From the NCBI RefSeq assembly GCF_019104765.1, contig NZ_JAHRXJ010000010.1, forward strand, positions 62,001 to 126,000: a stretch of 64,000 bases of DNA, read 5' to 3'. Position 1 is the first letter of the stretch. Every line of letters starts with the position of its first letter. The DNA comes from Synechococcus sp. HK05 (lineage in GTDB: Bacteria; Cyanobacteriota; Cyanobacteriia; PCC-6307; Cyanobiaceae). The notes under the pieces were generated by a model. It worked only from the letters and a program-made list of their open reading frames with translations, had not been told where the DNA came from and searched no databases. The translations under genes and the position numbers were made by a program. Of this stretch, positions 15,956 through 24,006 are shown one piece after another.

Positions 15956-16408
15956 ATGGCTGTGCTCCTCGCTGAACCCGTCCGCGCCAAGCCCAGGCCG
16001 TGGCCGCGGCACTGGGTCGACCAAGAGCCGTTACTCGAGCGCCAGCACGACGGGCTCGAGGCCTACCTGGCTGAACTGCTCTGGCTCCATGGCCCCATGC
16101 AACCGGCATGGACGGCGGCAGAAGCGTTGGCCATGGAACGTGGTTGCCGGCGGCTGCTCTGGGACTTGCGCCTCCACCTGCGCCTGGAGGAACGCTGGCT
16201 CTCAGCACAGGGCTGCCTCTGCCCCGGGCACCGCGGCGTGCATCGGCAAGCCATCGACGACGCCAAAGACGCTCTGCTCAAGACCTCCGGCGATCGCCAG
16301 GCACGCCTGGCCTGGCTGCTCGCACTGCAGAGCTGGTTCACCAACCACCGCCACGGCCCCGATGCCACGGCCTATGGCATCGCCCGCTCCAACGCTTCTG
16401 CCCGCTGA
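15956..16408 (+). CDS. Hemerythrin-like oxygen-binding protein
   Basis: A 150-residue protein with the full seven-residue diiron ligand set of hemerythrin in the correct order: His31, His74 and Glu78 (HxxxE), His92 and His96 (HxxxH), His131 and Asp136 (HxxxxD). Hemerythrins bind O2 reversibly at a diiron site. It begins the five-gene operon hemerythrin-acsF-desaturase-glycosyltransferase-oxygenase, and its stop overlaps the acsF start (TGATG). Sensing, storing or supplying O2 to the following oxygen-dependent diiron enzymes is a reasonable inference. The N-terminal 25 residues are extra to the four-helix core. Confidence 0.85.
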   Translation: MAVLLAEPVRAKPRPWPRHWVDQEPLLERQHDGLEAYLAELLWLHGPMQPAWTAAEALAMERGCRRLLWDLRLHLRLEERWLSAQGCLCPGHRGVHRQAIDDAKDALLKTSGDRQARLAWLLALQSWFTNHRHGPDATAYGIARSNASAR

Positions 16409-17442
16409 TGACAACCACCTCTCGCCCGCTTAGCGCTCCCCAGCCCTCGGCGGCCCCCCACCTGAGCGAAGACCTGCTCACGCCGCGGTTCTACACCACC
16501 GAAATCGCCAAGGCGGCGCGCACAGACCTCGAGGCGGAGCGCCCCGCCTTCGAGGCGATGCTGGGCGAAATGGAGGCCGACTACAACCGCGACCACTTCG
16601 ATCGCAAGGCTCCCCTGGATCGCCTGCGCGACCTCGCCCCCGAGCAAAAAGAGGCGTATGAAAGCTATCTGGTGCGCTCCTGCGTATCGGAATTTTCGGG
16701 ATTCCTGCTCTTCAAAGAACTCTCACGCCAGCTGAAGCTGGCCAAACGGCCCGAGCTCAGCCGCCTGTTCAACTTGATGGCGCGCGATGAAGCTCGCCAC
16801 GCGGGCTTTCTGAATCGAGCCTTGGTGGCCGAGGGGATTGTGATTGATTTGCCGTCCCTCAGTGGCAAACGGCCCGTCACCTGGTTCCCGCTGAATTGGG
16901 TGCTCTATTCGGTGTATCTCTCCGAGAAGATCGGCTACTGGCGCTACATCCTGATCGATCGCCATCTCAAAGCCAATCCTGAGAATGCGTTCGCACCCCT
17001 GTTCGACTTCTTCGAGCCCTGGTGTCAGGACGAAAACCGCCACGGCGACATCTTCAACATGCTGATCCGCTGCTGGCCTGGCCTCAACAGCGGGCTGCGC
17101 GGCCGGCTGCTCAGCCGCTTCTTCCTCTGGAGCGTGTTTCTCACCCACAGCCTCACGGTGTGTGAGCGGGGCAACTTCTACCGCCTGCTCGGCATGGATC
17201 CCGATCGCTTCGATGAGGAGGTGATGCGCCAGACCAACCGCACCGCGCGCCGCGCCTTCCCGGTGGTGTTTGCGCTCACACCCGCCTATTTCGAGCTGCG
17301 CGATCAGTTGGTGGACACCTTCCGCCGGATCAAGGCGGCCCAGGGGCAACCCCTGCGCCAGCTTGGCCTCAAGGCGCGGTTTGGCTCGCTGCTGCTGCGC
17401 CAGTTCCTCCAGCCGATGCAGCGCTCTGAGGTGGCTGCATGA
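16408..17442 (+). CDS. acsF: Mg-protoporphyrin IX monomethyl ester oxidative cyclase (AcsF isoform)
   Basis: A 344-residue diiron enzyme that forms the isocyclic ring of chlorophyll using O2. Carboxylate/His motifs are DEARH (Glu128, His131) and DENRH (Glu209, His212), with upstream Glu residues near 54-56 and 95; FYTTE near residue 30 is typical. Length matches the family. Its place behind hemerythrin and near heme oxygenase and HemN parallels the Synechocystis low-oxygen chlAII-ho2-hemN operon, so this is probably the low-oxygen isoform (ChlAII-type); whether a second acsF exists elsewhere cannot be seen. It overlaps both neighbours by 1-4 bases. Confidence 0.93.
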   Translation: MTTTSRPLSAPQPSAAPHLSEDLLTPRFYTTEIAKAARTDLEAERPAFEAMLGEMEADYNRDHFDRKAPLDRLRDLAPEQKEAYESYLVRSCVSEFSGFLLFKELSRQLKLAKRPELSRLFNLMARDEARHAGFLNRALVAEGIVIDLPSLSGKRPVTWFPLNWVLYSVYLSEKIGYWRYILIDRHLKANPENAFAPLFDFFEPWCQDENRHGDIFNMLIRCWPGLNSGLRGRLLSRFFLWSVFLTHSLTVCERGNFYRLLGMDPDRFDEEVMRQTNRTARRAFPVVFALTPAYFELRDQLVDTFRRIKAAQGQPLRQLGLKARFGSLLLRQFLQPMQRSEVAA

Positions 17443-18329
17443 GCACCCTTCGGACCATCCCGCCATTGAAGGAGGGCATCCGCGTGAGCCCCCGCCGTCA
17501 GCGGCGCCGCTGGGGCACCACCGTGTTCATGGTGGTGATTCACGCCCTCGCCCTGGTGGCGTTGTTACCCCGCTTCTGGAGCTGGGAGGCCATCGGCACG
17601 CTGCTGCTGCTCTACTGGCTCACCGCCTGTGTGGGGGTCACGCTCGGCTACCACCGCCTGTTGGCCCATGGCGCCTTCACGGTGCCCCGCTGGCTGGAGG
17701 CGCTGATCACCACCTGCGGCACCCTCAGCTGCCAACACGGCCCGATCGACTGGGTGGGTCTACACCGCCACCACCATCTCCACTCCGACGATCCGGCTGA
17801 TCACCACAACAGCCATCTGGGCTTCTGGTGGAGCCATTTCGGCTGGATGCTGCGGGATGTGCCGGCCCAGCGGTACGTGCACCAGCTCACCCCCGACATG
17901 CAGGAGGTGCCCTACTACCGCTGGTTGAATCGCAACTTCCTGCTGCTGCAGCTGCCCCTGGCGGCGCTGCTCTATGCCATTGGCCAGGGCACGGGAGTGG
18001 GCGGCTGGGCCCTGGTGCTCTGGGGGATTCCACTGCGGCTCGTGCTCGTGTACCACGTCACCTGGCTGGTGAATTCAGCCACCCATCGCTGGGGCTATGT
18101 GAGCCATGCCAGCGGTGATGGCTCCCGCAACAACTGGTGGGTGGCGCTGCTCACCTTCGGCGAGGGCTGGCATAACAACCACCACGCCTACCCCAGCAGC
18201 GCTCGCATGGGGTTCCGCTGGTGGGAGCTCGACCTCACCTGGCAGCACATCCGCCTACTGCATCGTCTCGGCCTGGCGCGCCGCATCCGCCTGGCCCCAC
18301 TTTTACTGAAAACCGATGCAACCATCTGA
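17439..18329 (+). CDS. Fatty-acid desaturase (delta-9 DesC type)
   Basis: A 296-residue membrane desaturase. Three histidine boxes are present: HRLLAH (about 71-76), HRHHHLH (about 109-115) and the GWHNNHHAY box near 243-251, with hydrophobic segments between. Such enzymes put a cis double bond into acyl chains of membrane lipids using O2 and reduced ferredoxin. Its ATG overlaps the acsF stop by four bases. A desaturase in a low-oxygen operon suggests an isoform kept active when O2 is scarce. Confidence 0.9.
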   Translation: MSTLRTIPPLKEGIRVSPRRQRRRWGTTVFMVVIHALALVALLPRFWSWEAIGTLLLLYWLTACVGVTLGYHRLLAHGAFTVPRWLEALITTCGTLSCQHGPIDWVGLHRHHHLHSDDPADHHNSHLGFWWSHFGWMLRDVPAQRYVHQLTPDMQEVPYYRWLNRNFLLLQLPLAALLYAIGQGTGVGGWALVLWGIPLRLVLVYHVTWLVNSATHRWGYVSHASGDGSRNNWWVALLTFGEGWHNNHHAYPSSARMGFRWWELDLTWQHIRLLHRLGLARRIRLAPLLLKTDATI

Positions 18330-19002
18330 TCCGATCAAAGTCTTCATCGGTTTCGACTCGAGAGAGGACGTCGCAGTCAATGTTCTGACAGATTCAATCC
18401 AGGCTCGCTCCAGTAAGCCAGTACAGATTGGGCAGGTCAGGCTGACACAGCTTGAGAGTGTCTACGACCGATCTACACATCCACTCCAGAGCACAGAATT
18501 CTCCTTCAGCAGGTTCCTTGTGCCATGGATGTGCAGCTATCAGGGTTGGGCCATTTTTATGGACGCAGACATACTCTGCCAGGGGGATATCACTGAGCTA
18601 TGGGAGCTACGCGATGAGCGCTATGCAGTACAGGTTGTTCAGCACAACCATAACTGCGCATCTGGACTGAAGTTCCAAGGCATGCCCCAGAGCCCCTACC
18701 AACGCAAGAATTGGTCATCAGTCATGCTGTTCAACTGCGCAAGATGCAAAGCGCTTTCTCCTCACTACGTAAACACGGCTAGCGGGCTAGAACTTCATCA
18801 GTTTGGGTGGACCAAAACCGAAGAAATTGGTGCTCTGCCACCGCAATGGAATGTCCTAGTCGGCGTTCAGGAGGTCCCAGATGATGCGCGACTGCTCCAC
18901 TACACACTCGGCGGGCCCTGGTTCGAAGACTGCCGATCAATGCCCAAGTCAGACCTTTGGGAAAAAGCTCGGCAAGAGCTCAATCACCCTTTAGAGATTT
19001 GA
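18316..19002 (+). CDS. Glycosyltransferase-like protein (GT8 type), AT-richer insert
   Basis: A 228-residue protein with KVFIGFDSRED at the start, FSRFLVPWMC, and IFMDADI, a DxD metal/nucleotide-sugar motif, followed by SSVMLFNC and LLHYTLGGPWF. This order resembles GT8-like glycosyltransferases. GC content is about 49% over its first 110 bases by hand count, against roughly 65% around it, and codon use differs (many AGA, ATA, TCA). It overlaps the desaturase end by 14 bases and lies four bases before the oxygenase gene. It looks acquired into an existing operon. Acceptor and product are unknown. Confidence 0.7.
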   Translation: MQPSDPIKVFIGFDSREDVAVNVLTDSIQARSSKPVQIGQVRLTQLESVYDRSTHPLQSTEFSFSRFLVPWMCSYQGWAIFMDADILCQGDITELWELRDERYAVQVVQHNHNCASGLKFQGMPQSPYQRKNWSSVMLFNCARCKALSPHYVNTASGLELHQFGWTKTEEIGALPPQWNVLVGVQEVPDDARLLHYTLGGPWFEDCRSMPKSDLWEKARQELNHPLEI

Positions 19003-19005
19003 ATC

Positions 19006-19707
19006 ATGGTCTTCAATAAACCATCCACGCCGCAGCTCGACATCACCTCGGCCGCCTACCGCCATGCCTACAGCCGCATCAACGGCATGGTGGTGGTGGG
19101 AGAGGGTCTGGCCGATCGCCACTTCCGGTTGCTCTCACGCGCGATCCCCGAAGATCAGCAGGAGCTGGAGAGGCTGGCGGCCATGGAGGGTCGCCACGCC
19201 AGCGATTTCGTGGGCTGCGGCCGCCATCTGGGGGTGCAACCGGATGTGAGGCTGGCCCGGCAGCTCTTTGCGCCCCTGCACGCCCTGTTTCTCGAACGCG
19301 ACCGCGCAGGGGATCTCGCCGGCTGCCTGGTGATCCAGGGGCTGGTGGTGGAGTGCTTCGCCGTGGCGGCCTACCGCCACTATCTCCCCGTGGCCGATGC
19401 CTATGCCGCCCCGATCACCGCGGCTGTGATCGCGGACGAGGGCGAGCACCTCGGCTATGCCGAGCGCTGGCTGCGGGAGCGTTTTGCCTCCGTGGAAACG
19501 TCGGCTGCCGCGATCGCGAAGCGGGCTCTACCGATCACGCTCAGCATCCTGCAGAGCCTCGCCGCAGACCTTCAGGCGATCGGCATGGATCCGATCGAGC
19601 TGCTGGCCAGCTTCAGCGAGCTCTTCCAGCAGGCACTGGAAACGATTGGTTTCGAGCCGCCTGCGGCCCGCCGGATTCTGGCCGGGGCCGCGGCGGCCAT
19701 GGTCTGA
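19006..19707 (+). CDS. Aldehyde-deformylating oxygenase paralog (cyanobacterial alkane synthase type)
   Basis: A 233-residue ferritin-like diiron protein. It aligns along its whole length with ADO, which converts fatty aldehydes to alkanes and formate with O2. All six iron ligands are present: Glu33, Glu61, His64, Glu116, Glu145, His148, each one residue on from the PCC 7942 numbering. Landmarks AYSRIN, ECFAVAAY and PVADAY are kept. The sequence is otherwise clearly divergent, and no acyl-ACP reductase, the usual neighbour, is here. It closes the low-oxygen operon. It may act on a different aldehyde. Confidence 0.8.
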   Translation: MVFNKPSTPQLDITSAAYRHAYSRINGMVVVGEGLADRHFRLLSRAIPEDQQELERLAAMEGRHASDFVGCGRHLGVQPDVRLARQLFAPLHALFLERDRAGDLAGCLVIQGLVVECFAVAAYRHYLPVADAYAAPITAAVIADEGEHLGYAERWLRERFASVETSAAAIAKRALPITLSILQSLAADLQAIGMDPIELLASFSELFQQALETIGFEPPAARRILAGAAAAMV

Positions 19708-19718
19708 GCGACGCTCAG
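19704..19718. terminator. Palindrome holding both convergent stop codons
   Basis: CTGAGCG-A-CGCTCAG lies at the junction between the oxygenase gene (stop TGA 19705-19707) and the convergent gene (stop at 19715-19717). Both stop codons are inside the arms. There is no T run, so it is at best a weak bidirectional terminator. Confidence 0.3.
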
Positions 19719-20083
19719 CCCACCGGGGCCAACGGCGCCGGAGCGGGAAGCTCCAGCGCCTCATCCATCAGCCAGGCGCTGCTCAGGCTGATGGGCTGCA
19801 ACTGCCCCCCGAAGCGCAACTGCAGCCACTGCGCTGCATGCGGTTCACGGATCGCCAAAGCCTCGGTGCCATCCGCGCTGAGCTGCAGACCGCAGTGCCG
19901 GAGCTCGGCCAGGCGCTCCGGCGACAGATACCAGAGGCCGCCGCTGCCATCCCCGAGATGGCGGCGGCGTTCCTGCATCAATTCGCGCAGCTGACCATCA
20001 CCGCTGAGCTGGCGGCTGGGGGCCAGCAACAACTGCACATCAAGCTGCGACTGGAACGGCTGAGAGGCGAAGGGGTGGGCCAT
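19715..20083 (-). CDS. Hypothetical protein divergent from heme oxygenase
   Basis: A 122-residue protein from ATG 20083 (MAHPFASQPFQSQL...). It is soluble, with several Leu/Gln-rich helices and one Cys (ELRHCGLQL); no family recognised. It is convergent with the oxygenase gene and divergent from heme oxygenase; a palindrome at 20092-20108 lies only nine bases before its start. Being wedged inside the low-oxygen island, it may belong to the same response. Confidence 0.5.
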   Translation of the reverse strand: MAHPFASQPFQSQLDVQLLLAPSRQLSGDGQLRELMQERRRHLGDGSGGLWYLSPERLAELRHCGLQLSADGTEALAIREPHAAQWLQLRFGGQLQPISLSSAWLMDEALELPAPAPLAPVG

Positions 20084-20091
20084 CGGCACGG

Positions 20092-20108
20092 TTGCAACGA
20101 AATCGCAA
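20092..20108. promoter_or_regulatory. Palindrome TTGCAA-N5-TCGCAA, candidate Crp/Fnr operator
   Basis: TTGCAA (20092-20097), CGAAA, TCGCAA (20103-20108); the dyad extends outward to GGTTGC/GCAACC. It differs by one base from the perfect TTGCGA-N5-TCGCAA palindrome before the Crp/Fnr gene at 33801-33817. It lies about 48 bases upstream of the presumed heme-oxygenase transcription start and nine bases upstream of the divergent gene's ATG. Confidence 0.45.
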
Positions 20109-20125
20109 CCAGAGAACTGCGAGAC

Positions 20126-20141
20126 AACAGTAGCGTTATAG
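20126..20141 (+). promoter_or_regulatory. Putative heme oxygenase promoter
   Basis: AACAGTAGCG (20126-20135) directly followed by TTATAG (20136-20141) as -10, about 40 bases before the heme oxygenase ATG. The psbA promoter has AACGGTAGTG followed three bases later by the same TTATAG. The -35 is poor. The shared block may be an activator site or part of an extended -10. Confidence 0.4.
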
Positions 20142-20180
20142 CGTTGCCTTAGTTCGCGCCGCGGTGCCGCGGTTGCATCC

Positions 20181-20873
20181 ATGCTCAATTCCACAGCTCA
20201 GCTGCCTTCGATCTCCGACCACGCCGGCCCCGTCGATGCCCAGCTGCGCAAGGGCTTCGGCCCGCGCGTGCGCAAGCTCCATGCCCGCATCGGCAAGGCC
20301 CATCACCAGGCGGAAGGCATGGCGTTCTCCCGGGCTCTCCTCAACGGGCAAGCCTCGCCCCGCCAGTTGGCCGCCTTGATGCGGGCCCTGGCACCGGCCT
20401 ATGCCCTACTTGAGCAGGCGGGACCGGAGCTGGCTTCTGCCCTGGGTGCCCGCTCGATTCCCTGGACAGCGCTGGAGCGCACCACCGCTCTGCAACAGGA
20501 TCTAGCCGCGCTCTCCAGCGTGGAGGCCACGCCCCCATCAGCGGCCGCTGCGATCTGGTTAGAGCAGCTGCGGCTGCTGGCCCGCCAGGCTCCCCATCGC
20601 TTCATGGCCCATGTGTATGTGCGCTACGGCGGGGACCTCTCCGGCGGCCAGCAGCTGGGGGAGCAGGCCAACGCCATCCTGCGCAGCCACGAGCTGCCGG
20701 CCCTGAACTTCTGGGCCTTTGGCGAGGATCGCTCCAGCCTCAAGCATCAGCTTCACGACGGCTTCGAGGCGATGGAGCTGTCCCCAGAAGACGAGGAGGA
20801 GCTCCTGGAAGAAGCCGTTCTGGCCTTCCACACCACCCAGCGCTTGCTGGCTGAGCTGGCTGCCCTGGCCTGA
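20181..20873 (+). CDS. Heme oxygenase (biliverdin-forming)
   Basis: A 230-residue heme oxygenase that opens heme to biliverdin IX-alpha, the precursor of phycobilins, using O2 and ferredoxin. The proximal ligand is His41 in GKAHHQAE. The distal-helix block RYGGDLSGGQQLGEQA is present, as is the C-terminal acidic helix. Length matches cyanobacterial HO1/HO2. Pairing with hemN 42 bases downstream and with the acsF isoform upstream points to the low-oxygen HO2-type isoform. ATG 20181 is the only sensible start. Confidence 0.9.
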   Translation: MLNSTAQLPSISDHAGPVDAQLRKGFGPRVRKLHARIGKAHHQAEGMAFSRALLNGQASPRQLAALMRALAPAYALLEQAGPELASALGARSIPWTALERTTALQQDLAALSSVEATPPSAAAAIWLEQLRLLARQAPHRFMAHVYVRYGGDLSGGQQLGEQANAILRSHELPALNFWAFGEDRSSLKHQLHDGFEAMELSPEDEEELLEEAVLAFHTTQRLLAELAALA

Positions 20874-20915
20874 GCCGACTGCGCCATTTGTTTCCCCACT
20901 CCCCTCACGTCTGCC

Positions 20916-22277
20916 ATGCCTGCTGCCGCCGCCACCACCCTCAGCCCGATCGAGCTCCTGCTCAAATACGACAAGCCGGTGCCGCGCTACACCAGCTACC
21001 CCACCGCAGCCGCCTTCACCCCGGCGGTGGGGGAGGCAGAGCTGCGGGCACAGTTGGCTCAGCCCGCCACGGCGCCCCTGTCGCTGTATGTGCATGTGCC
21101 CTTTTGCCGCCATGCCTGCTGGTATTGCGGCTGCAACCGAATCACCACGCAGCTGGGCTCAAAGGTGGTGGAGCCGTATCTGGCGGCCTTGGCGAAGGAA
21201 TTGGAGCTGATCAGCGCCGCGATGCCACAGCGGCGACGCCTGGCGCAGCTGCACTGGGGCGGGGGGACTCCCAACTATCTCAATGCCAACGAAACGCGGC
21301 AGCTCTGGCAACTGATCGAGCGCCATTTCGATCTGGAGCCGGATCTTGAGGCCTCGATTGAGGTGAACCCCGAATTCCTCAGCCGTGATGCGGCCCTACA
21401 GCTCCGGGCCCTGGGCTTCAACCGCATCAGCTTCGGCATTCAGGATGCCGACCCCGAGGTGCAGAAGGCGGTGAATCGGGTGGTGCCGGCCGAGCAGCTG
21501 CAGCGGGTGATGGGTTGGCTACGGGAGGCAGAGTTCGCGAGCGTGAACGTGGATCTGATCTGCGGCCTCCCCCTGCAGACGCCCGAACGCTTCCGCACAA
21601 CCCTTGACCTGGTGCAGGAGCTACGCCCCGATCGCATCTCGCTCTTCTCGTTTGCTTACCTGCCGGAGCAACTACCGCTGCAGCGCAAGATCGCGGCTGA
21701 TGCTCTACCGAGCCAGCGAGAGCGGATCGTGATGCTCGAAGACGCGCAACGCCTGCTCTGCTCCGGCGGCTACGAGGCCATCGGCATGGATCACTACGCC
21801 CTGGCTGGTGACAGCTTGGCGGTCGCAGCCAGGAACGGCCGCTTGCATCGCAATTTCCAGGGCTACACCACCGGTGGCGAACTCGACCTGCTGGGGGTCG
21901 GCCCAACGGCGATCAGTCAATTTCCCAACCTGTTCGCGCAGAACGAGCGCGATCTCAAGGCCTACAGCACTGCCCTGGAGCAAGGACAACTTCCGGTGGA
22001 GCGAGGCCTGGTGGTGCGCGATCCAGAGGTGCTGGAGCGCCGTGAGCTGATTCGCCAGGTGATGTGTGAATTCAACGTTGAGCTCGACCTTGAGCGCTAT
22101 GCCCTGGAGTGGCAACAGCTGCAGGAGTTAGCCAGCGATGGGCTGGTGCACCTGAGTGAACACGGCAGCCGCGGCCAGGCCATGGTGACCACCGAGGGCC
22201 GCTGGCTGATCCGCACGATTGCGGCGGTGTTGGATCCCGCGCAGCGGCACCGGGCCTCGGGCTCAAGGCTGGTGTGA
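20916..22277 (+). CDS. hemN: Oxygen-independent coproporphyrinogen III oxidase
   Basis: A 453-residue radical SAM enzyme that decarboxylates coproporphyrinogen III without O2, replacing HemF when oxygen is low. The start PRYTSYPTA is family-typical. The [4Fe-4S]/SAM motif is CRHACWYCGC, followed by the HWGGGTPNYL glycine motif, EVNPEFL, GIQDADPEVQ and the C-terminal HemN domain with GVGPTAIS. It is 42 bases downstream of heme oxygenase, likely one operon. Its end overlaps the convergent DUF3122 gene by 15 bases. Confidence 0.95.
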   Translation: MPAAAATTLSPIELLLKYDKPVPRYTSYPTAAAFTPAVGEAELRAQLAQPATAPLSLYVHVPFCRHACWYCGCNRITTQLGSKVVEPYLAALAKELELISAAMPQRRRLAQLHWGGGTPNYLNANETRQLWQLIERHFDLEPDLEASIEVNPEFLSRDAALQLRALGFNRISFGIQDADPEVQKAVNRVVPAEQLQRVMGWLREAEFASVNVDLICGLPLQTPERFRTTLDLVQELRPDRISLFSFAYLPEQLPLQRKIAADALPSQRERIVMLEDAQRLLCSGGYEAIGMDHYALAGDSLAVAARNGRLHRNFQGYTTGGELDLLGVGPTAISQFPNLFAQNERDLKAYSTALEQGQLPVERGLVVRDPEVLERRELIRQVMCEFNVELDLERYALEWQQLQELASDGLVHLSEHGSRGQAMVTTEGRWLIRTIAAVLDPAQRHRASGSRLV

Positions 22278-22745
22278 TGGCACTGGGGGCAGGCTGCTGA
22301 GGGCAGCCACCTGGTCGGGGCCGAGCAGAAGCTCTGCCTCCCCATCCGCCAAAACCAGCTTGAGATGCAGGGGCAACACCGCACTCGGGCGAGGCTGCAG
22401 GCCCTCCAGATCGAACTGAGCCGACTGGAGCGGCCATGCCGACTCACCCGGCGCCACGAGCTCGGCACTGCGGTTGTCGAGCTGCCAGAGGTGGCCAAGG
22501 CCGTCATCGAGCCGCAAGGGCTCATGGTGATCCAGGGCCGCTGCAGGTGTGCGGGCCGTGAGCCGCAGCCGCCAGCCCGGGGCGTAAGCGGGATCAGGCT
22601 GCGGGAACACCACCAGCCCCCAAGGCTCACCATCGCCATCGCGCAGATCCCAGCGCTGGATCTCCGCCGCCCCGGCGCCGGCCGGAAGGAGTACGAAAAC
22701 CAAGGCCAGCAGGAGGCCCCAAAAAATTTGAGCAGAACTACGCAT
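22263..22745 (-). CDS. Exported DUF3122-like protein
   Basis: A 160-residue protein with a clear signal peptide (MRSSAQIFWGLLLALVFVLLPAGAGA) and a beta-rich mature part with WDLRDGDGEPWGLVVF, DDGLGHLWQLD and PLHLKLVLADG. This pattern matches the cyanobacterial DUF3122 group of exported proteins; function unknown. It is convergent with hemN and divergent from psbA, sharing the 94-base intergenic region. Confidence 0.65.
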   Translation of the reverse strand: MRSSAQIFWGLLLALVFVLLPAGAGAAEIQRWDLRDGDGEPWGLVVFPQPDPAYAPGWRLRLTARTPAAALDHHEPLRLDDGLGHLWQLDNRSAELVAPGESAWPLQSAQFDLEGLQPRPSAVLPLHLKLVLADGEAELLLGPDQVAALSSLPPVPSHQP

Positions 22746-22770
22746 GACCGCACCTCGCGCCTAGGGGCTC

Positions 22771-22791
22771 ATAACGGTAGTGTAGTTATAG
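22771..22791 (+). promoter_or_regulatory. Putative psbA promoter with dyad
   Basis: ATAAC (22771-22775), nine bases, GTTAT (22785-22789) form a dyad; TTATAG (22786-22791) is the -10, 48 bases before the psbA ATG. AACGGTAGTG (22773-22782) closely matches AACAGTAGCG at the heme oxygenase promoter. No good -35 is present, so a protein binding the dyad may control transcription. Confidence 0.4.
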
Positions 22792-22839
22792 GAAGAAGGG
22801 GTGTCCGCCCCGGCTTCCGGTCCTGCACTCTCTGCAACC

Positions 22840-23919
22840 ATGGCCACAACCTCCTTAGCCCCGGCGCGGCAGTCGCGCTGGCTGGCCTTCAGGGACTGGG
22901 TCACCAGCACCGAAAACAGGCTCTACGTGGGCTGGTTCGGCACGCTGATGATCCCCACCCTGCTCACCGCGGCGATCTGTTTCGTGATCGCCTTCATCGC
23001 CGCACCCCCCGTCGACATCGACGGCGTGCGCGAGCCCGTGTCGGGCGGCCTGCTCTACGGCAACAACATCATCACGGCCGCGGTGGTGCCCAGCTCCAAC
23101 GCCATCGGCCTGCACTTCTATCCGATCTGGGAAGCCACCAGCCTGGATGAATGGCTCTACAACGGCGGGCCCTACCAGCTCATCATCTTTCACTTCCTGA
23201 TCGGCATCTTCTGCTGGATGGGCCGCGAGTGGGAACTCAGCTATCGCCTGGGGATGCGTCCCTGGATTGCTGTGGCTTACAGCGCCCCGGTGGCCGCCGC
23301 CACCGCTGTGCTGCTGGTGTATGCCATCGGCCAGGGTTCCTTCTCGGATGCCCTGCCACTCGGGATCTCCGGCACCTTCAACTTCATGCTTGTGCTCCAG
23401 GCTGAGCACAACGTGCTGATGCATCCCTTCCACATGCTTGGTGTGGCTGGCGTGTTCGGCGGCTCGCTCTTCTCCGCCATGCACGGTTCACTGGTCACCA
23501 GCTCCCTGGTGCGCGAAACCACGGAGCAGGAATCACAGAACAGGGGCTACAAGTTCGGCCAGGAGGAGGAGACCTACAACATCGTGGCCGCCCACGGCTA
23601 TTTCGGTCGCCTGATCTTCCAATACGCCAGCTTCAACAACAGCCGCAGCCTGCACTTCTTCCTGGCGGCTTGGCCGGTGGTGGGGATCTGGTTTGCGGCG
23701 TTGGCTGTGGTGAGCTTCTCGTTCAACCTCAACGGCCTCAACTTCAACCACTCCGTGCTCGACAACCAAGGGCGGGTGATTGAAACCTGGGCCGACATCC
23801 TCAACAAAGCCGGGCTCGGCATCGAGGCCATGCACGAGCGCAATGTGCATAACTTCCCGCTCGATCTGGCCGCAGCCAGCGTTGAGCCCGTGGCTCTCAG
23901 CGCACCCGCGATCGGTTAG
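22840..23919 (+). CDS. psbA: Photosystem II D1 protein, D1-prime (low-oxygen) type
   Basis: A 359-residue D1 protein with five transmembrane helices of the photosystem II core. TyrZ (Tyr161), all Mn4Ca ligands (Asp170, Glu189, His332, Glu333, His337, Asp342, Ala344) and His198, His215 and His272 are kept. It carries the three substitutions that mark D1-prime forms, Ala80, Leu158 and Ala286 in place of Gly, Phe and Thr. It also has Glu130, Ala162 next to TyrZ and Leu186. In Synechocystis the D1-prime gene psbA1 is induced at low oxygen, which fits this island. ATG 22840 gives the canonical length; the 39-base upstream extension is not D1. Confidence 0.97.
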   Translation: MATTSLAPARQSRWLAFRDWVTSTENRLYVGWFGTLMIPTLLTAAICFVIAFIAAPPVDIDGVREPVSGGLLYGNNIITAAVVPSSNAIGLHFYPIWEATSLDEWLYNGGPYQLIIFHFLIGIFCWMGREWELSYRLGMRPWIAVAYSAPVAAATAVLLVYAIGQGSFSDALPLGISGTFNFMLVLQAEHNVLMHPFHMLGVAGVFGGSLFSAMHGSLVTSSLVRETTEQESQNRGYKFGQEEETYNIVAAHGYFGRLIFQYASFNNSRSLHFFLAAWPVVGIWFAALAVVSFSFNLNGLNFNHSVLDNQGRVIETWADILNKAGLGIEAMHERNVHNFPLDLAAASVEPVALSAPAIG

Positions 23920-23958
23920 TGGGGCTTTGAACCCCGCCCAGCTGATTGAGGGCACCAG

Positions 23959-23985
23959 GGGCCTGGCTGCGGCCAGGCCCTTTTT
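23959..23985 (+). terminator. Rho-independent terminator of psbA
   Basis: A 9-base perfect stem, GGGCCTGGC (23959-23967) and GCCAGGCCC (23972-23980), with a 4-base loop, followed by TTTTT (23981-23985), 40 bases after the psbA stop. This is the clearest terminator in the window. Confidence 0.9.
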
Positions 23986-24006
23986 CGTTCCACTGCTTCT
24001 TCCGCC

